Position numbers and translations under genes: made by a program. A stretch of 64,000 nt of DNA, taken from positions 558,001-622,000 of the forward strand of contig NZ_OX352321.1 in assembly GCF_947090775.1 (NCBI RefSeq), read 5' to 3'. The notes under the pieces are model-generated. The model saw only the letters and a list, made by a program, of their open reading frames with translations, had not been told where the DNA came from and did not search any database. Below are positions 23,330-31,828 of the stretch, in pieces (within the stretch, counting starts at the first letter, position 1; the number at the start of each line of letters is the position of its first letter). The DNA comes from Pseudarthrobacter sp. MM222. GTDB taxonomy: Bacteria; Actinomycetota; Actinomycetes; Actinomycetales; Micrococcaceae.

Positions 23330-23860
23330 CTATCCGGGCGGATCCGCGTCCATTTCCAGGGGACGCGTCAAGCTGAAGCGTTCGATGAGTTGGGGCAGCG
23401 AATTGAAGTCCATCTGGAGACCATAGCGCTGGGAAGCGTCAGCCATGCCCTCGAAGTCTGGCGCGGCACCATCAGGAAAGAACGCGCCGATTTCCTCGAA
23501 GTATTTCTCGAACCCTGCCGGCGAAATGATCTCCAGCACCCGGGCCTGCTCATCGCCGGCATTCCAGAAGGTATGCCATTGATTTCTCGGCTTTCGGACC
23601 AGCTCGCCAGGTCCGGCCTCGAAGACCTCCTCGCCGAGGAGGAAGCCGATTCGTCCGTGGGTGACCACCGTGAACTCGTCCTCGCGACTGTGCATGTGAA
23701 GTGGTGCCGCGAGTTCGCGCGCTGCGAGCAGGTGCTCAACGACGGAGAAGCCCTCCCCTGTTGTCGCTGCATCGAGAATCGTTCGGGCCGTCATGGCATC
23801 GCCGAACTGGACAAGAACACCTGCATCTTCGCCGACGGGCCCAAATTTTCGTTCACTCAT
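23330..23860 (-). CDS. Cupin-domain protein
   Basis: A 176-residue protein from the ATG at 23860; the frame stays open further upstream. The cupin motif 1 is visible as LHMHSREDEFTVVTHGRIGF, with the two His and the Glu that bind metal, and motif 2 as PRNQWHTFWNAGDEQARVLE. The C-terminal part (FFPDGAAPDFEGMADAS) resembles quercetin-dioxygenase-like small cupins. A metal-dependent oxygenase or isomerase role is possible; the substrate is unknown. It is divergent from the SixA gene. Confidence 0.75.
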   Translation of the reverse strand: MSERKFGPVGEDAGVLVQFGDAMTARTILDAATTGEGFSVVEHLLAARELAAPLHMHSREDEFTVVTHGRIGFLLGEEVFEAGPGELVRKPRNQWHTFWNAGDEQARVLEIISPAGFEKYFEEIGAFFPDGAAPDFEGMADASQRYGLQMDFNSLPQLIERFSLTRPLEMDADPPG

Positions 23861-24019
23861 GGACCCATGGTGCTCTCGCTTGGATTCCGGGGCAATGGGA
23901 TGGCGCGTCGTGTTGGGGGCCGCGCTGCAGTGGGGGGCAGGCCGTGCGGCCGGCCTCCACGCCTCGGCCTCGAAGCTCCAGAGCTCCGGTGGCGCGCGTC
24001 CGTCGAATCCCGTCCCCAC

Positions 24020-24025
24020 TAGGAT
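24020..24025 (+). promoter_or_regulatory. -10 box for leaderless sixA start
   Basis: TAGGAT lies six bases before the ATG at 24032; no ribosome binding site is visible. Confidence 0.5.
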
Positions 24026-24031
24026 TGGCTC

Positions 24032-24559
24032 ATGAGCGCCCATCACATCAAACGGCTGGTCCTAATGCGCCATGCCAAGGCCGACTGGCCCGGGGGCATT
24101 GCGGACCACGAGCGGCCCCTCGAAGAGCGTGGACACCGGGACGCTCCGATAGCCGGGAAATGGCTGCTCAAGCACAATGTGATCCCTGATTTCATTCTTT
24201 GCTCCAGTGCGCTGCGGACCCGGCAGACCTGCACCTGGGTGTGCAATGAACTAGGCGACAAGGCCCCGACGCCGAAACTCGAGGACGGTCTCTACTCCGC
24301 CTCGGCGTTGCGGATGCTGACGGTCATCAACCACGTTCCGGACACCGTCACCACACTGATGGTGATCGCGCACATGCCCGGTGTGCAGGACCTTGCAATG
24401 CACCTTGCGTCCCGTGACTCGAACCATGATGCCTATATGGACGCAGCCACGCGCTTCCCCACCAGCGGCCTGACGGTGCTGGAGACGGAGAAGACCTGGG
24501 CCGAACTCGACGGCCAGGACGCCCGGCTGACGCACTTCAAGGTTCCCCGCGCCAAATAG
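24032..24559 (+). CDS. SixA-family phosphohistidine phosphatase
   Basis: A 175-residue histidine phosphatase. LVLMRHAKADWP carries the RHG-type catalytic His (RHAK), ERPLEERG follows, CSSALRTRQTC is the second phosphate-binding Arg region, and MVIAHMPGVQDLA supplies the second catalytic His. SixA removes phosphate from histidine-phosphotransfer proteins in E. coli; actinobacterial members may act on other phosphohistidines. The message appears leaderless. It is followed by an unrelated membrane-anchored gene about 110 bp downstream. Confidence 0.85.
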   Translation: MSAHHIKRLVLMRHAKADWPGGIADHERPLEERGHRDAPIAGKWLLKHNVIPDFILCSSALRTRQTCTWVCNELGDKAPTPKLEDGLYSASALRMLTVINHVPDTVTTLMVIAHMPGVQDLAMHLASRDSNHDAYMDAATRFPTSGLTVLETEKTWAELDGQDARLTHFKVPRAK

Positions 24560-24673
24560 CCCTCAACTGCGGGGCGCCGTAGCCGCCCGATCCATGGTCA
24601 GCGGACCGTTTCTGCGGTTTACTGATGCTGTCTACTCATCGGCTAAATGGTTCGAGAGAAAAGGTGGATCATC

Positions 24674-25171
24674 GTGGATTCTGGGCAGCTCATAGGGATC
24701 ATTATTGGCGTCATCGTCGTGCTGGCGATCATCGCGGTGGCAGTCGTCCTTAGCCGCAAGCGCAAGGTGGACGCAAACCGGAACCGGGCCGTGGAGATGC
24801 GTGAGCAAGCCAAGGCCGACGAGCTGGGCGCCAAGGAGCGTGAGGCGAAGGCACTGCGCGCTGAAGCCGACGCGAAACAAGCGGAAGTCGAATCCGAACG
24901 CCTGCGCGAGGAGGCCCGCGGCACGCAGCAAGAGGCCGAGAGTGTCCGCGCCGACGTCGAGCAAAAACGGCGGAAGGCTGACGAACTGGATCCTGACGTG
25001 GTAACCACCAAAGGCGGCGAGAGGCAGTCCAAGAACGAGGTGCCCCGCGAAGGCGCTGCCGGTGAGGAACTGCGCCGGGACCGCGGCGCGAGGAACCATG
25101 TCGAGGGCGGCCCCGGCCCCCACCGGCCGGAGGATGATCAAACCCGCGGCGACAGGCCCCGTAATCTCTGA
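24674..25171 (+). CDS. Membrane-anchored coiled-coil protein
   Basis: About 165 residues from the GTG at 24674, which has AAGGTGG six bases upstream; an ATG at 24647 is in frame but less well placed. One N-terminal membrane segment (LIGIIIGVIVVLAIIAVAVV) is followed by a highly charged helical region rich in Glu, Lys, Ala and Arg (about 30-110), which should form a coiled coil. The tail is hydrophilic and Arg/Gly/Pro-rich. No family function is known. It resembles other actinobacterial single-span proteins that may scaffold at the membrane. Confidence 0.7.
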   Translation: MDSGQLIGIIIGVIVVLAIIAVAVVLSRKRKVDANRNRAVEMREQAKADELGAKEREAKALRAEADAKQAEVESERLREEARGTQQEAESVRADVEQKRRKADELDPDVVTTKGGERQSKNEVPREGAAGEELRRDRGARNHVEGGPGPHRPEDDQTRGDRPRNL

Positions 25172-25257
25172 CCGGCATTCCACGAAAACCCGGCTGCTCG
25201 GGCCTGACCTGCGACGCGAACAACCCGCCACAGAGAGCGCGGGGCGCCTGAAACAGG

Positions 25258-25263
25258 CATAGT
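25258..25263 (+). promoter_or_regulatory. -10 box for a leaderless EamA gene
   Basis: CATAGT lies six bases before the GTG at 25270, with no ribosome binding site in between. Confidence 0.35.
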
Positions 25264-25269
25264 GGCACT

Positions 25270-26433
25270 GTGAACCTTCGTCATTCTCTCCTGGCCCTGC
25301 TCGTCGCCGTGCTGTGGGGCCTGAACTTCGTCGCGATCGACCTTGGCCTGCACCCCGACGGTGCGGAGGTGCCTCCGCTGCTGTTCGTCGTGATGCGGTT
25401 CACGCTCGTGGTGATTCCGTGCATCTTCTTTATCCGGAAGCCGGACGTGAGCTGGAAGGCGATCGTCGGCGTCGGACTCTTCATGAGCGCCGGCCAGTTC
25501 GGCCTCCTCTACTTGGCCATGGCGCTCGGCATGCCGGCCGGACTCGCCTCCTTGGTGATACAGGCACAGGTCCTCCTGACCGTGCTGCTGGCTGCCGGCC
25601 TTCTCGGAGAACGGCCCAGCCGGGCGCAACTTGCCGGCGTCGTCATGGGCGTGGCAGGACTGGCTGTGGTGGCCGTCGGGCGAAGCCTGGCCGCCCCGGT
25701 ACTGCCGCTCGTGATCGTGCTGGCCGCCGCCCTGTCCTGGGCCGCGGGAAACATCGTCGTCCGGAAGGCGAAGGCAGCCTCCGGGCTGGGACTGGTGGTC
25801 TGGTCCGGGGCCTTGGTGCCGCTCCCGTTGCTGGGGCTTTCACTCCTGCTGGACGGCCCGGCAGCGCTGTCCGCCGCCGTGGCGCAGTTGCAGCCCGTCA
25901 CCTGGGTGAGCGCCCTGTACACCGCCGTGTTCGGTTCCCTGGTGGGTTACGGGATCTGGAACCGGTTGCTCGGGCTTTACCCGTCCTCGGCCGTCGTCCC
26001 GTTCACGTTGCTGGTCCCCGTCGTCGGCATGACGGCGGCGTGGCTGATACTCAGTGAGGTGCCGTCCATGGCCGAAGTGCTGGGTGGAGTGCTGCTGCTG
26101 GGCGGCGTCGCGACGGCGGTGCTGCGTCCCCGGCGTCCGGCCTGGCACACTCAGCGGCGGGTGGTTGTCCTCGCCGGTGGACGGGCCGGAGACGGGGCGG
26201 CCGACTTGGCCGGAGGTGACTTGGCGGCAGGCACCCTGGCGGCGGGCCGGGGCGTCGCCCGGGCCGTTGAAGTTCTGGACACAGCTGTCGTGGCGGCAGC
26301 GGCCCGCGGCGCCGGACGCGGGGATGTCCCAGCGGTTGCGCTCCTGGCAGCCGAGCCGCGGACAGATGTGCCCCGCGACGCCTGCCCCCTCGCGCCGGAG
26401 CGGGGGGCCGACGCCGGAGGGCGGGAGGCGTAG
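25270..26433 (+). CDS. EamA/DMT-family exporter with antisense-derived tail
   Basis: A 387-residue frame. The first ~290 residues are a complete ten-segment drug/metabolite transporter with two EamA repeats, such as LLALLVAVLWGLNFVAIDLG and VIVLAAALSWAAGNIVVRKA. Family members export amino acids or metabolites across the cell membrane. The remaining ~95 residues (from about PAWHTQRR) are hydrophilic and Ala/Gly/Arg-rich, and lie wholly opposite the basic tail of the converging gene, a 283-bp overlap. This extension is unlike the family and probably arose by loss of the original stop. The start is GTG. Confidence 0.8.
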   Translation: MNLRHSLLALLVAVLWGLNFVAIDLGLHPDGAEVPPLLFVVMRFTLVVIPCIFFIRKPDVSWKAIVGVGLFMSAGQFGLLYLAMALGMPAGLASLVIQAQVLLTVLLAAGLLGERPSRAQLAGVVMGVAGLAVVAVGRSLAAPVLPLVIVLAAALSWAAGNIVVRKAKAASGLGLVVWSGALVPLPLLGLSLLLDGPAALSAAVAQLQPVTWVSALYTAVFGSLVGYGIWNRLLGLYPSSAVVPFTLLVPVVGMTAAWLILSEVPSMAEVLGGVLLLGGVATAVLRPRRPAWHTQRRVVVLAGGRAGDGAADLAGGDLAAGTLAAGRGVARAVEVLDTAVVAAAARGAGRGDVPAVALLAAEPRTDVPRDACPLAPERGADAGGREA

Positions 26434-26849
26434 GCGCGGGCGGTTCCACGCCTGCCCGGCAGCACGGTCCCGGCGAACAACAGCAACAGGGTGGCCGCGC
26501 CTGATGCTGCTGCGAGGTAGAAATAGAGGTCCGGATGGGCGGTGTTCACCGGGGCGGACAGGGCCGCCGGATCCGTATTGAAAGCCAGCCCCCACTGCCG
26601 CAGGAAGGCTATGCCGAACGCGAGGAAAAGTATGCTGCCGATTCCGCTGGCCGTGAGGGTCTTGTGCCGACGGCGGATGACTACCTCGGCCACGCAGGCC
26701 ACGTAAGCGGCCGCGGAGGCGGCCATGAACCACACGAACACCGCCTCGTGCAAGGTCACGCCCGTGAGGACCAGCAACGCGACGGCCGCCAGAAACGCCC
26801 CGATGGCTATCCTGCCGCTGTTACCCATGTGACGCATGTGACCAATCAT
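26151..26849 (-). CDS. Small multi-span membrane protein with basic tail
   Basis: About 232 residues if started at the ATG at 26849; ATGs at 26837 and 26828 are equally possible. Four hydrophobic segments, including IAIGAFLAAVALLVLTGVTL and LYFYLAAASGAATLLLLFAG, are followed by a ~95-residue Ala/Pro/Ser/Arg-rich basic tail. Its start lies inside the end of the TetR gene, so it is probably translated with it as the last gene of the exporter operon. No family is recognised. The tail is encoded opposite the 3' end of the EamA gene. Confidence 0.65.
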   Translation of the reverse strand: MIGHMRHMGNSGRIAIGAFLAAVALLVLTGVTLHEAVFVWFMAASAAAYVACVAEVVIRRRHKTLTASGIGSILFLAFGIAFLRQWGLAFNTDPAALSAPVNTAHPDLYFYLAAASGAATLLLLFAGTVLPGRRGTARAYASRPPASAPRSGARGQASRGTSVRGSAARSATAGTSPRPAPRAAAATTAVSRTSTARATPRPAARVPAAKSPPAKSAAPSPARPPARTTTRR

Positions 26850-27543
26850 CCCCGAGCAAGGGCTTGTTGACCACGTAGCCGCGCATGGACGCCATGATTG
26901 CGGCGATACTTTGTTCCCGGGTCCGTTCCGGATTGTACGTCTGCCGGTCCAGGCCCACCACAAAGCAGGCACCGAAAATGGCGGTCTCCAGGCTGCCCCG
27001 GGAGACACCCGGATCGACCGGGTAGACCGCTGCCACGCCGTCGATTGCGGCTCCGATCACGGCAAGCAGGCGTCCGCGCAGTTCGGCGAAGGTGTCCTGC
27101 CACTCACTGGGTGTCCGCCAATTCTCGCTGACCCAGAGCCGGGCGAAGGAAGGGTACTCCGCCATGAAATCCATGGCCTGGCCGATCATCTCGTCCATGG
27201 TGCTGAGGGGATCGGCGGAAGCGTCCTTGACGCTCAGCAGCCGCGCCAGCAGGATATCCACGCCATGGCGGAGCAACTGGGCGATCAGGTCCGACTTGCT
27301 GCCGAAGTTGTAGTAGACCGTGCCCTTGGACACGCCCGCGGCCGCCGCAATCTCATCCACCGTCACCCCCGCGGCGCCGCGCTCGCCGATCAGCTCCATG
27401 GAGGCCTCGAACAGCTTCTGCCTGGTGGCGTTGGTCCGCGCCGGCCGGAGCTTCTTGCCGGCGTCGCCGGCAGCCGGCGTCCCGCCCGCAGCCGAAGTCC
27501 CGTCGGAGGTTTCCGAGCCGCTGTCCGGCGAACTGCTGCTCAT
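26821..27543 (-). CDS. TetR-family regulator of the YhgE operon
   Basis: A 240-residue repressor. The start ATG at 27543 overlaps the YhgE stop (ATGA). After a ~35-residue Ser/Gly-rich lead, the HTH reads LFEASMELIGERGAAGVTVD, then EIAAAAGVSKGTVYYNFGSK. The C-terminal ligand domain is long and helical and ends LLGDDWSHASHG. It very likely represses its own operon through the palindrome between the promoter elements at 30266-30281. The inducer is unknown; TetR regulators of this type respond to hydrophobic compounds. Confidence 0.88.
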   Translation of the reverse strand: MSSSSPDSGSETSDGTSAAGGTPAAGDAGKKLRPARTNATRQKLFEASMELIGERGAAGVTVDEIAAAAGVSKGTVYYNFGSKSDLIAQLLRHGVDILLARLLSVKDASADPLSTMDEMIGQAMDFMAEYPSFARLWVSENWRTPSEWQDTFAELRGRLLAVIGAAIDGVAAVYPVDPGVSRGSLETAIFGACFVVGLDRQTYNPERTREQSIAAIMASMRGYVVNKPLLGDDWSHASHG

Positions 27544-29585
27544 ACGGTGATCTCCGGTTTCAGGGTCTTGAGGGTCCAGTACTTGTGCTTGCGCACGGCA
27601 ATGATGGACATGGCCGTTCCCAGCAAAGTGTAGCCAAGGAGTCCCAGCATGGTGGGCAGGATGATCGCGAGGTCGGCCCCGTAGATGAGGTGGCGCATGC
27701 CGCTGACCACATAACCCATGGGCAGGAGCTGGTGCACCACATGCAGCGGCTCGGGCGTGGTCTGCCAGGGGAAGGTCCCGCCGGAGGAGACCAGCTGGAG
27801 GACCAGCAGGATGAGGACCACGAGCTTGCCCGGCGATCCGAGCAGTGCCACGACGCCCTGGATGATCGCACTGAACGCCATCGCCGCGGCCAGCATCAGG
27901 AGCCACATCAGCACGGGGTGGGCCGGGTCGAGTCCGAGTCCCACGTCCACGACGAGGGTCAGCAGGCTCGCCTGGATGGCCGCGACGGCAAGGAACGGAA
28001 GCCAGCCCCCGACGGCGATCTTCCACGCCGGGGCGTTGGACGCCAGGGCCCGCTGCGTCACCGGCCGCATCGCTTGAATGAGCATGAAGACCCCAATCCA
28101 CAGGGCGAGGGTGAGGAAGAACGGCGCGAGTCCCGCCCCGTAGGAACCGGCTTTGGCCTGGGAGACGTTGCTGACGGCGACCGGGTCGGCCATTACCCGG
28201 GCGAGGCTGTCCTTCTGGCCGTCGTCGGGGTTGGGGACTTCCCCGGCGCCGCTGGCGAGCTCGCCCGCCAGGGTTCCGGCGCCGTCGGCGGCGGTGGCAG
28301 CCCCGGTTTCCAGCTGCGCCGCACCCTCATCCAGTTTCTGCGCCCCTTGGGAGAGTTTCCCGGCGCCGTCCAGCGCACTCTGCTGTCCGGTGGCGAGGGT
28401 GGAGGCGCCGCCGGCGAGCTGCCCGGCCCCGGAGGCGGCCTTGCCGACGGCGTCGGTGAGGGCCGGTGTTGCATCGGCGAATTTCGCGGCCCCGGTGCTG
28501 ACCGCAGCGGAACCGTCTGCGAGTTGCTGGACCTGGGCAACGGCCTGCTTCAGCTTGCCGGCAGACGCCGACGCGGGCGGGGCCGGAGTGGCATCAAAAT
28601 CGGCCAGGATCCGGTCCGCCTGGTCCGGCGTGAGAACGCCGGCGGCGACGAGCCTGCTGTTCGATGCCAGCACCCGGCCGCGCAGCGCTTGGGCCGCGGC
28701 CTGCTCCGTGGCGCTGACTTGTCCGGCGATGCCCTGCAGCTGGGCGTTGAGCGCGGCGTTACCGGCCGCCACCTGCGCGGCGCCGGCCGCGAGTTGCTGC
28801 GAGTCGGCGGGCAGCGTGGCCGTCTTTGCCTGCAGCTGGGCAAGACCGCCGCTCAGCTGCGCCGCGCCGGAGCTCAGCGTGTTCGCGCCGTCCCGGAGTT
28901 TGAGCTGGCCCGCGTAGAGGTCCGCGGCACCGGTCTTGAGTTCGCCGGTGCCCTGGTGCAGCGTCACCGTGCCGTCGTGCAGGCTGGCGACGCCGCCGGC
29001 GAGCTGCCCGGCGCCGTCGGCGGCCTTGAGCATCTGGGAATGGATGGTGCCGAAGCCGGTGAGGAGCTGGTTGGCGGTTTCCTCGCCCACCTCGGTGGCC
29101 ACGGTGCTGTGCACCGCGGTGGTGAGCTTGTCCACGATGGTGCTGAGCAGGTAGTTGTTCGCGTCGTTCGTGGTGACGTTGAGCATGGCCTGGTTGGCGG
29201 CGTCGAAACTGCCGGGGGAGACCAGGTTGGCGGAGAAGTCCTCGGGGATTTTCAGGGCGAAGGCGTACTTGCCCGTGCTCACGCCCCGGTCCGCTTCCGC
29301 CGTTCCGGAAACGGTTTGCCAGTTGAAGACGTGTCCGTCCACCAGGCTTTCGGCGACCTTCTTGCCGGCCTCGAGGCGGGCGCCGTCGGCGGAGGTGGCG
29401 CCGGTGTCCTCGACCACGAGCGCAGCGTCGATCTGGTTGAGCTTGCCGTAGGGATCCCAATTGGCATAGAGGTACACGGCACCGTAAAGCAGCGGGACCA
29501 GGGCCAGGGCCAGGATGGTCAGCCTTGGCAGCAGGCCGCCTGTCATGCGCCTGAGTTCGGAGCGGGCCAGCCGCAGCACAGTCAC
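27540..29585 (-). CDS. YhgE/Pip-family membrane exporter
   Basis: A 681-residue protein with GTG start overlapping the upstream stop. One membrane segment near the start (LTILALALVPLLYGAVYLYA) and about five near the C-terminus (from about residue 460) enclose a large extracytoplasmic region. That region contains repeated GAxxLxxG-type units such as GAGQLAGGASTLATGQQSAL, which should form long coiled coils. This is the YhgE/Pip architecture of ABC-2-like exporters, including phage-infection proteins and type VII-linked EsaA. It is encoded with a degenerate ABC ATPase and a TetR regulator. Substrate unknown. Confidence 0.87.
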   Translation of the reverse strand: MTVLRLARSELRRMTGGLLPRLTILALALVPLLYGAVYLYANWDPYGKLNQIDAALVVEDTGATSADGARLEAGKKVAESLVDGHVFNWQTVSGTAEADRGVSTGKYAFALKIPEDFSANLVSPGSFDAANQAMLNVTTNDANNYLLSTIVDKLTTAVHSTVATEVGEETANQLLTGFGTIHSQMLKAADGAGQLAGGVASLHDGTVTLHQGTGELKTGAADLYAGQLKLRDGANTLSSGAAQLSGGLAQLQAKTATLPADSQQLAAGAAQVAAGNAALNAQLQGIAGQVSATEQAAAQALRGRVLASNSRLVAAGVLTPDQADRILADFDATPAPPASASAGKLKQAVAQVQQLADGSAAVSTGAAKFADATPALTDAVGKAASGAGQLAGGASTLATGQQSALDGAGKLSQGAQKLDEGAAQLETGAATAADGAGTLAGELASGAGEVPNPDDGQKDSLARVMADPVAVSNVSQAKAGSYGAGLAPFFLTLALWIGVFMLIQAMRPVTQRALASNAPAWKIAVGGWLPFLAVAAIQASLLTLVVDVGLGLDPAHPVLMWLLMLAAAMAFSAIIQGVVALLGSPGKLVVLILLVLQLVSSGGTFPWQTTPEPLHVVHQLLPMGYVVSGMRHLIYGADLAIILPTMLGLLGYTLLGTAMSIIAVRKHKYWTLKTLKPEITV

Positions 29586-30223
29586 TTTGCCTCCTCGTCC
29601 GGCACAGCGTTTCCGATCGAGGCGGCGGCGCCGGCCCAGCCGTCCGGGAGGCTGCTGACGGTGGCGACGACGGCGAGCGGCCGGCCGGCGTCGTGGGCCA
29701 GTTGCTCAAGCCGCGGCAGCCAGTCGGCGGGATCGCCGCCGTGGCGGTCCGGGGAGTCGAGGACAAGGAGGTCTGTGTTCGGGTTCGCCAGGGCCAGAGC
29801 GGTGAGCAGTTCGGTGCGCCGGCCGGCGTCGAGCTGCTCGACCCAGAGCCCGGCGATGTCCTCGAAGCGGTTCACCTTGAGCCAGGGTTGGCTGAGCAGG
29901 GCGCCGCGGTAGCGCCGGGGGACCAGGGCAAGGTCCTCCGTGACGAGGTCCCGGACGCTCAGGTGCTGTTCGGGCTCGTTGACGCCGGGGGAGTCCACTA
30001 CGGCGCTTGCCGTGCGGAGTTGCCTGATCCCCGCGCCGCCGTCCCATTCGACAGTGCCGCCGGAGGGCTTCATACGCCCGCTCACGGTGAGGGCGAGGGC
30101 CGTGCGGTGGTCCTGCCGAGCGCCCGTCACGAGCAGGAGTCCGCCACGCGCGGCCTCGAGCGAGGTGGCCGGAAGCAGGCTGTCGCGCCGCCCGTCCACC
30201 GAAAGCTGTTGCACGGAGAGCAA
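29582..30223 (-). CDS. ABC-ATPase-like protein lacking catalytic motifs
   Basis: A 213-residue protein with a TTG start behind GAAAGG. The outline of an ABC ATPase is clear: LEAARGGLLLVTGARQDHRT, MKPSGGTVEWDG, LSVRDLVTEDLALVP and TDLLVLDSPDRHG. But the Walker A glycine/lysine core is replaced (GARQDHRT), the signature reads LDAGRR instead of LSGGQ, the Walker B Asp is not followed by Glu, and no switch His is present. It should bind or hydrolyse ATP poorly, if at all. It is the first gene of the YhgE operon, overlapping YhgE by 4 bp, and may be a structural partner. Confidence 0.75.
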   Translation of the reverse strand: MLSVQQLSVDGRRDSLLPATSLEAARGGLLLVTGARQDHRTALALTVSGRMKPSGGTVEWDGGAGIRQLRTASAVVDSPGVNEPEQHLSVRDLVTEDLALVPRRYRGALLSQPWLKVNRFEDIAGLWVEQLDAGRRTELLTALALANPNTDLLVLDSPDRHGGDPADWLPRLEQLAHDAGRPLAVVATVSSLPDGWAGAAASIGNAVPDEEAK

Positions 30224-30255
30224 GTGGTGCCTTTCGCAGAGGAATGTCTGCTCTA

Positions 30256-30284
30256 AGGCTAACCGAACCGACCGGTCAGTTCAA
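30256..30284 (-). promoter_or_regulatory. Promoter and TetR operator of the YhgE operon
   Basis: On the minus strand TTGAAC (-35, at 30279-30284) and TAGCCT (-10, at 30256-30261) are 17 bp apart. The 16-bp palindrome AACTGACCGGTCGGTT (30266-30281) with a GACCGGTC core fills the spacer. A bound TetR dimer would block the promoter. The site is about 43 bp before the TTG start. Confidence 0.7.
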
Positions 30285-30334
30285 ATAGAAATCACCATGA
30301 GGTGCGGTGGTCGCGCTCACGGGCACTGGGCAGT

Positions 30335-31789
30335 TCACAGCCCGTAGGCTTCCAGCAGCCGGAGCCAGACCTCGCTGATGGTGGGGTAGGACGGCACCGC
30401 GTGCCAGAGGCGGTCCAGCGGGACCTCGCCGACAATCGCGATGGTGGCGGCGTGCAGCAGCTCGGCGACGTCGGGCCCGGCGAAGGTGGCGCCGAGCAGG
30501 ACCTTGCGGTCCTCGTCAACGACCAGCTGGGCCCATCCCTCATATTTCTCGGCATGCAGCGAGGAGCCCGCCACCTGGATGGGCAGCTCCACGGACCTGA
30601 CGCGATAACCGTCCCTTTCCGCCCGCTGCACGGACCGGCCCACGTTCGCGAGTTCAGGGTCGGTGAACACCACATTGGGTACGGCGTGGTCGTCCGCTGT
30701 TTGGGCGTAGCGGCTCCACGGCTCGGGCTCACCGGCGAGCTCACCGCGGGCCCGGGCGGCGATGGCGTCACCGCTCGCCCGCGCCTCGTACTTGCCCTGG
30801 TGCGTCAGCATGACCTTCCCGGCCGCATCGCCCACGGCGTAGAGCCACGGTCCGCCGTCGTCCGTTGCGCCCGCGACCAGGCCGGTGGAGTCGGTGCCGA
30901 GCCGGAGCGGTTTGCCTTCCGCGGCGGCAAGCCCCACGCTTTCCAGGCCGAGCCCCTCGAGGGCCGGGTGCCGGCCGGTGCTGACGAGCAGTTTGTCCGC
31001 CGTGACCGTGATGCCCCCCTCGAGCGCCAGGGTGAGGGACCCGTCACCGTTCCCGCGGATGCTTTCGGTGCCGGTGTGCAGGCGCAGTTGTACGCCGTCG
31101 GCGCGCAGCCCTGCTGCGATCAGCGTCGACGCCTCCTCCGGGAAGATGCCCAGCAGGGCACCGCGCGCCACGAGGGTCACCGCCGATCCCAGTCGCGCAT
31201 ATGCCTGGGCCAGTTCGGTGCCGGCGACGCCGCCGCCGAGAACGGCCAGCCGTTCGGGAATCTCGCGGGCGGATGTGGCCTCCCGGGTGGTCCAGTACTC
31301 GACGTCGGACAGCCCTTCGACCGGCGGCAGGCTGGGGGTGGACCCCGTAGCCAGCACGACGGCGTGCCGCGCCGTGAGCGCGTAGCTGTTGCCGTCCCGC
31401 CCGGAAACCTCCACCTTCCGCGGAGCGGTGAGCCGGCCGTGGCCGCGGATCAGCTCAATGCCCGTGTCCTCGACCCACTTGACCTGGCTGTCGTCCTGCC
31501 AGTTGGACGTGAAGTAGTCGCGACGCTTCAGTACGGCGGCCGCATCGAGGGTCCGGGTGATGGCCTGCGCGGCGCCCGGGACAGCCTGGGCCCCGTGCAG
31601 GGCTGTGCCGGGCCGGAGCAGCGCCTTGGACGGCATGCAGGCCCAGTATGAGCACTCGCCGCCGACCAGTTCCGCCTCGATGAGGACCGCGGACAGCCCG
31701 CCCTGGACCGCTCGGTCCGCCACGTTCTCGCCCGCGGCGCCGGCGCCGAGCACTATGACATCGAATTCCCGCTCCAGCTGTTCCGTCAT
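30335..31789 (-). CDS. FAD-dependent pyridine nucleotide-disulfide oxidoreductase
   Basis: A 484-residue flavoprotein of the lipoamide dehydrogenase / mercuric reductase class. FDVIVLGAGAAGENVADRA is the FAD-binding loop, GGECSYWACMPSKALL is the redox disulfide (C-x4-C), ERLAVLGGGVAGTELAQAYA is the NAD(P) loop, and WLYAVGDAAGKVMLTHQGKY the second FAD segment. The C-terminal dimer part reads HAVPSYPTISEVW, without the usual His-x4-Glu pair in standard spacing. The electron acceptor is unknown; quinone or a low-molecular-weight disulfide are possible. It is monocistronic. Confidence 0.82.
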   Translation of the reverse strand: MTEQLEREFDVIVLGAGAAGENVADRAVQGGLSAVLIEAELVGGECSYWACMPSKALLRPGTALHGAQAVPGAAQAITRTLDAAAVLKRRDYFTSNWQDDSQVKWVEDTGIELIRGHGRLTAPRKVEVSGRDGNSYALTARHAVVLATGSTPSLPPVEGLSDVEYWTTREATSAREIPERLAVLGGGVAGTELAQAYARLGSAVTLVARGALLGIFPEEASTLIAAGLRADGVQLRLHTGTESIRGNGDGSLTLALEGGITVTADKLLVSTGRHPALEGLGLESVGLAAAEGKPLRLGTDSTGLVAGATDDGGPWLYAVGDAAGKVMLTHQGKYEARASGDAIAARARGELAGEPEPWSRYAQTADDHAVPNVVFTDPELANVGRSVQRAERDGYRVRSVELPIQVAGSSLHAEKYEGWAQLVVDEDRKVLLGATFAGPDVAELLHAATIAIVGEVPLDRLWHAVPSYPTISEVWLRLLEAYGL

Positions 31790-31828
31790 GGCAGAATCCT
31801 ACGCCGGGTCCTTCCCGGCTCGGGGTCG

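Noticed and set aside
27585-29912. 775-codon open frame opposite the YhgE and ABC-like genes
   Set aside because: It is a GC-codon-bias shadow: Gly/Arg/His-rich with no domain, and the opposite frame has clear YhgE features.
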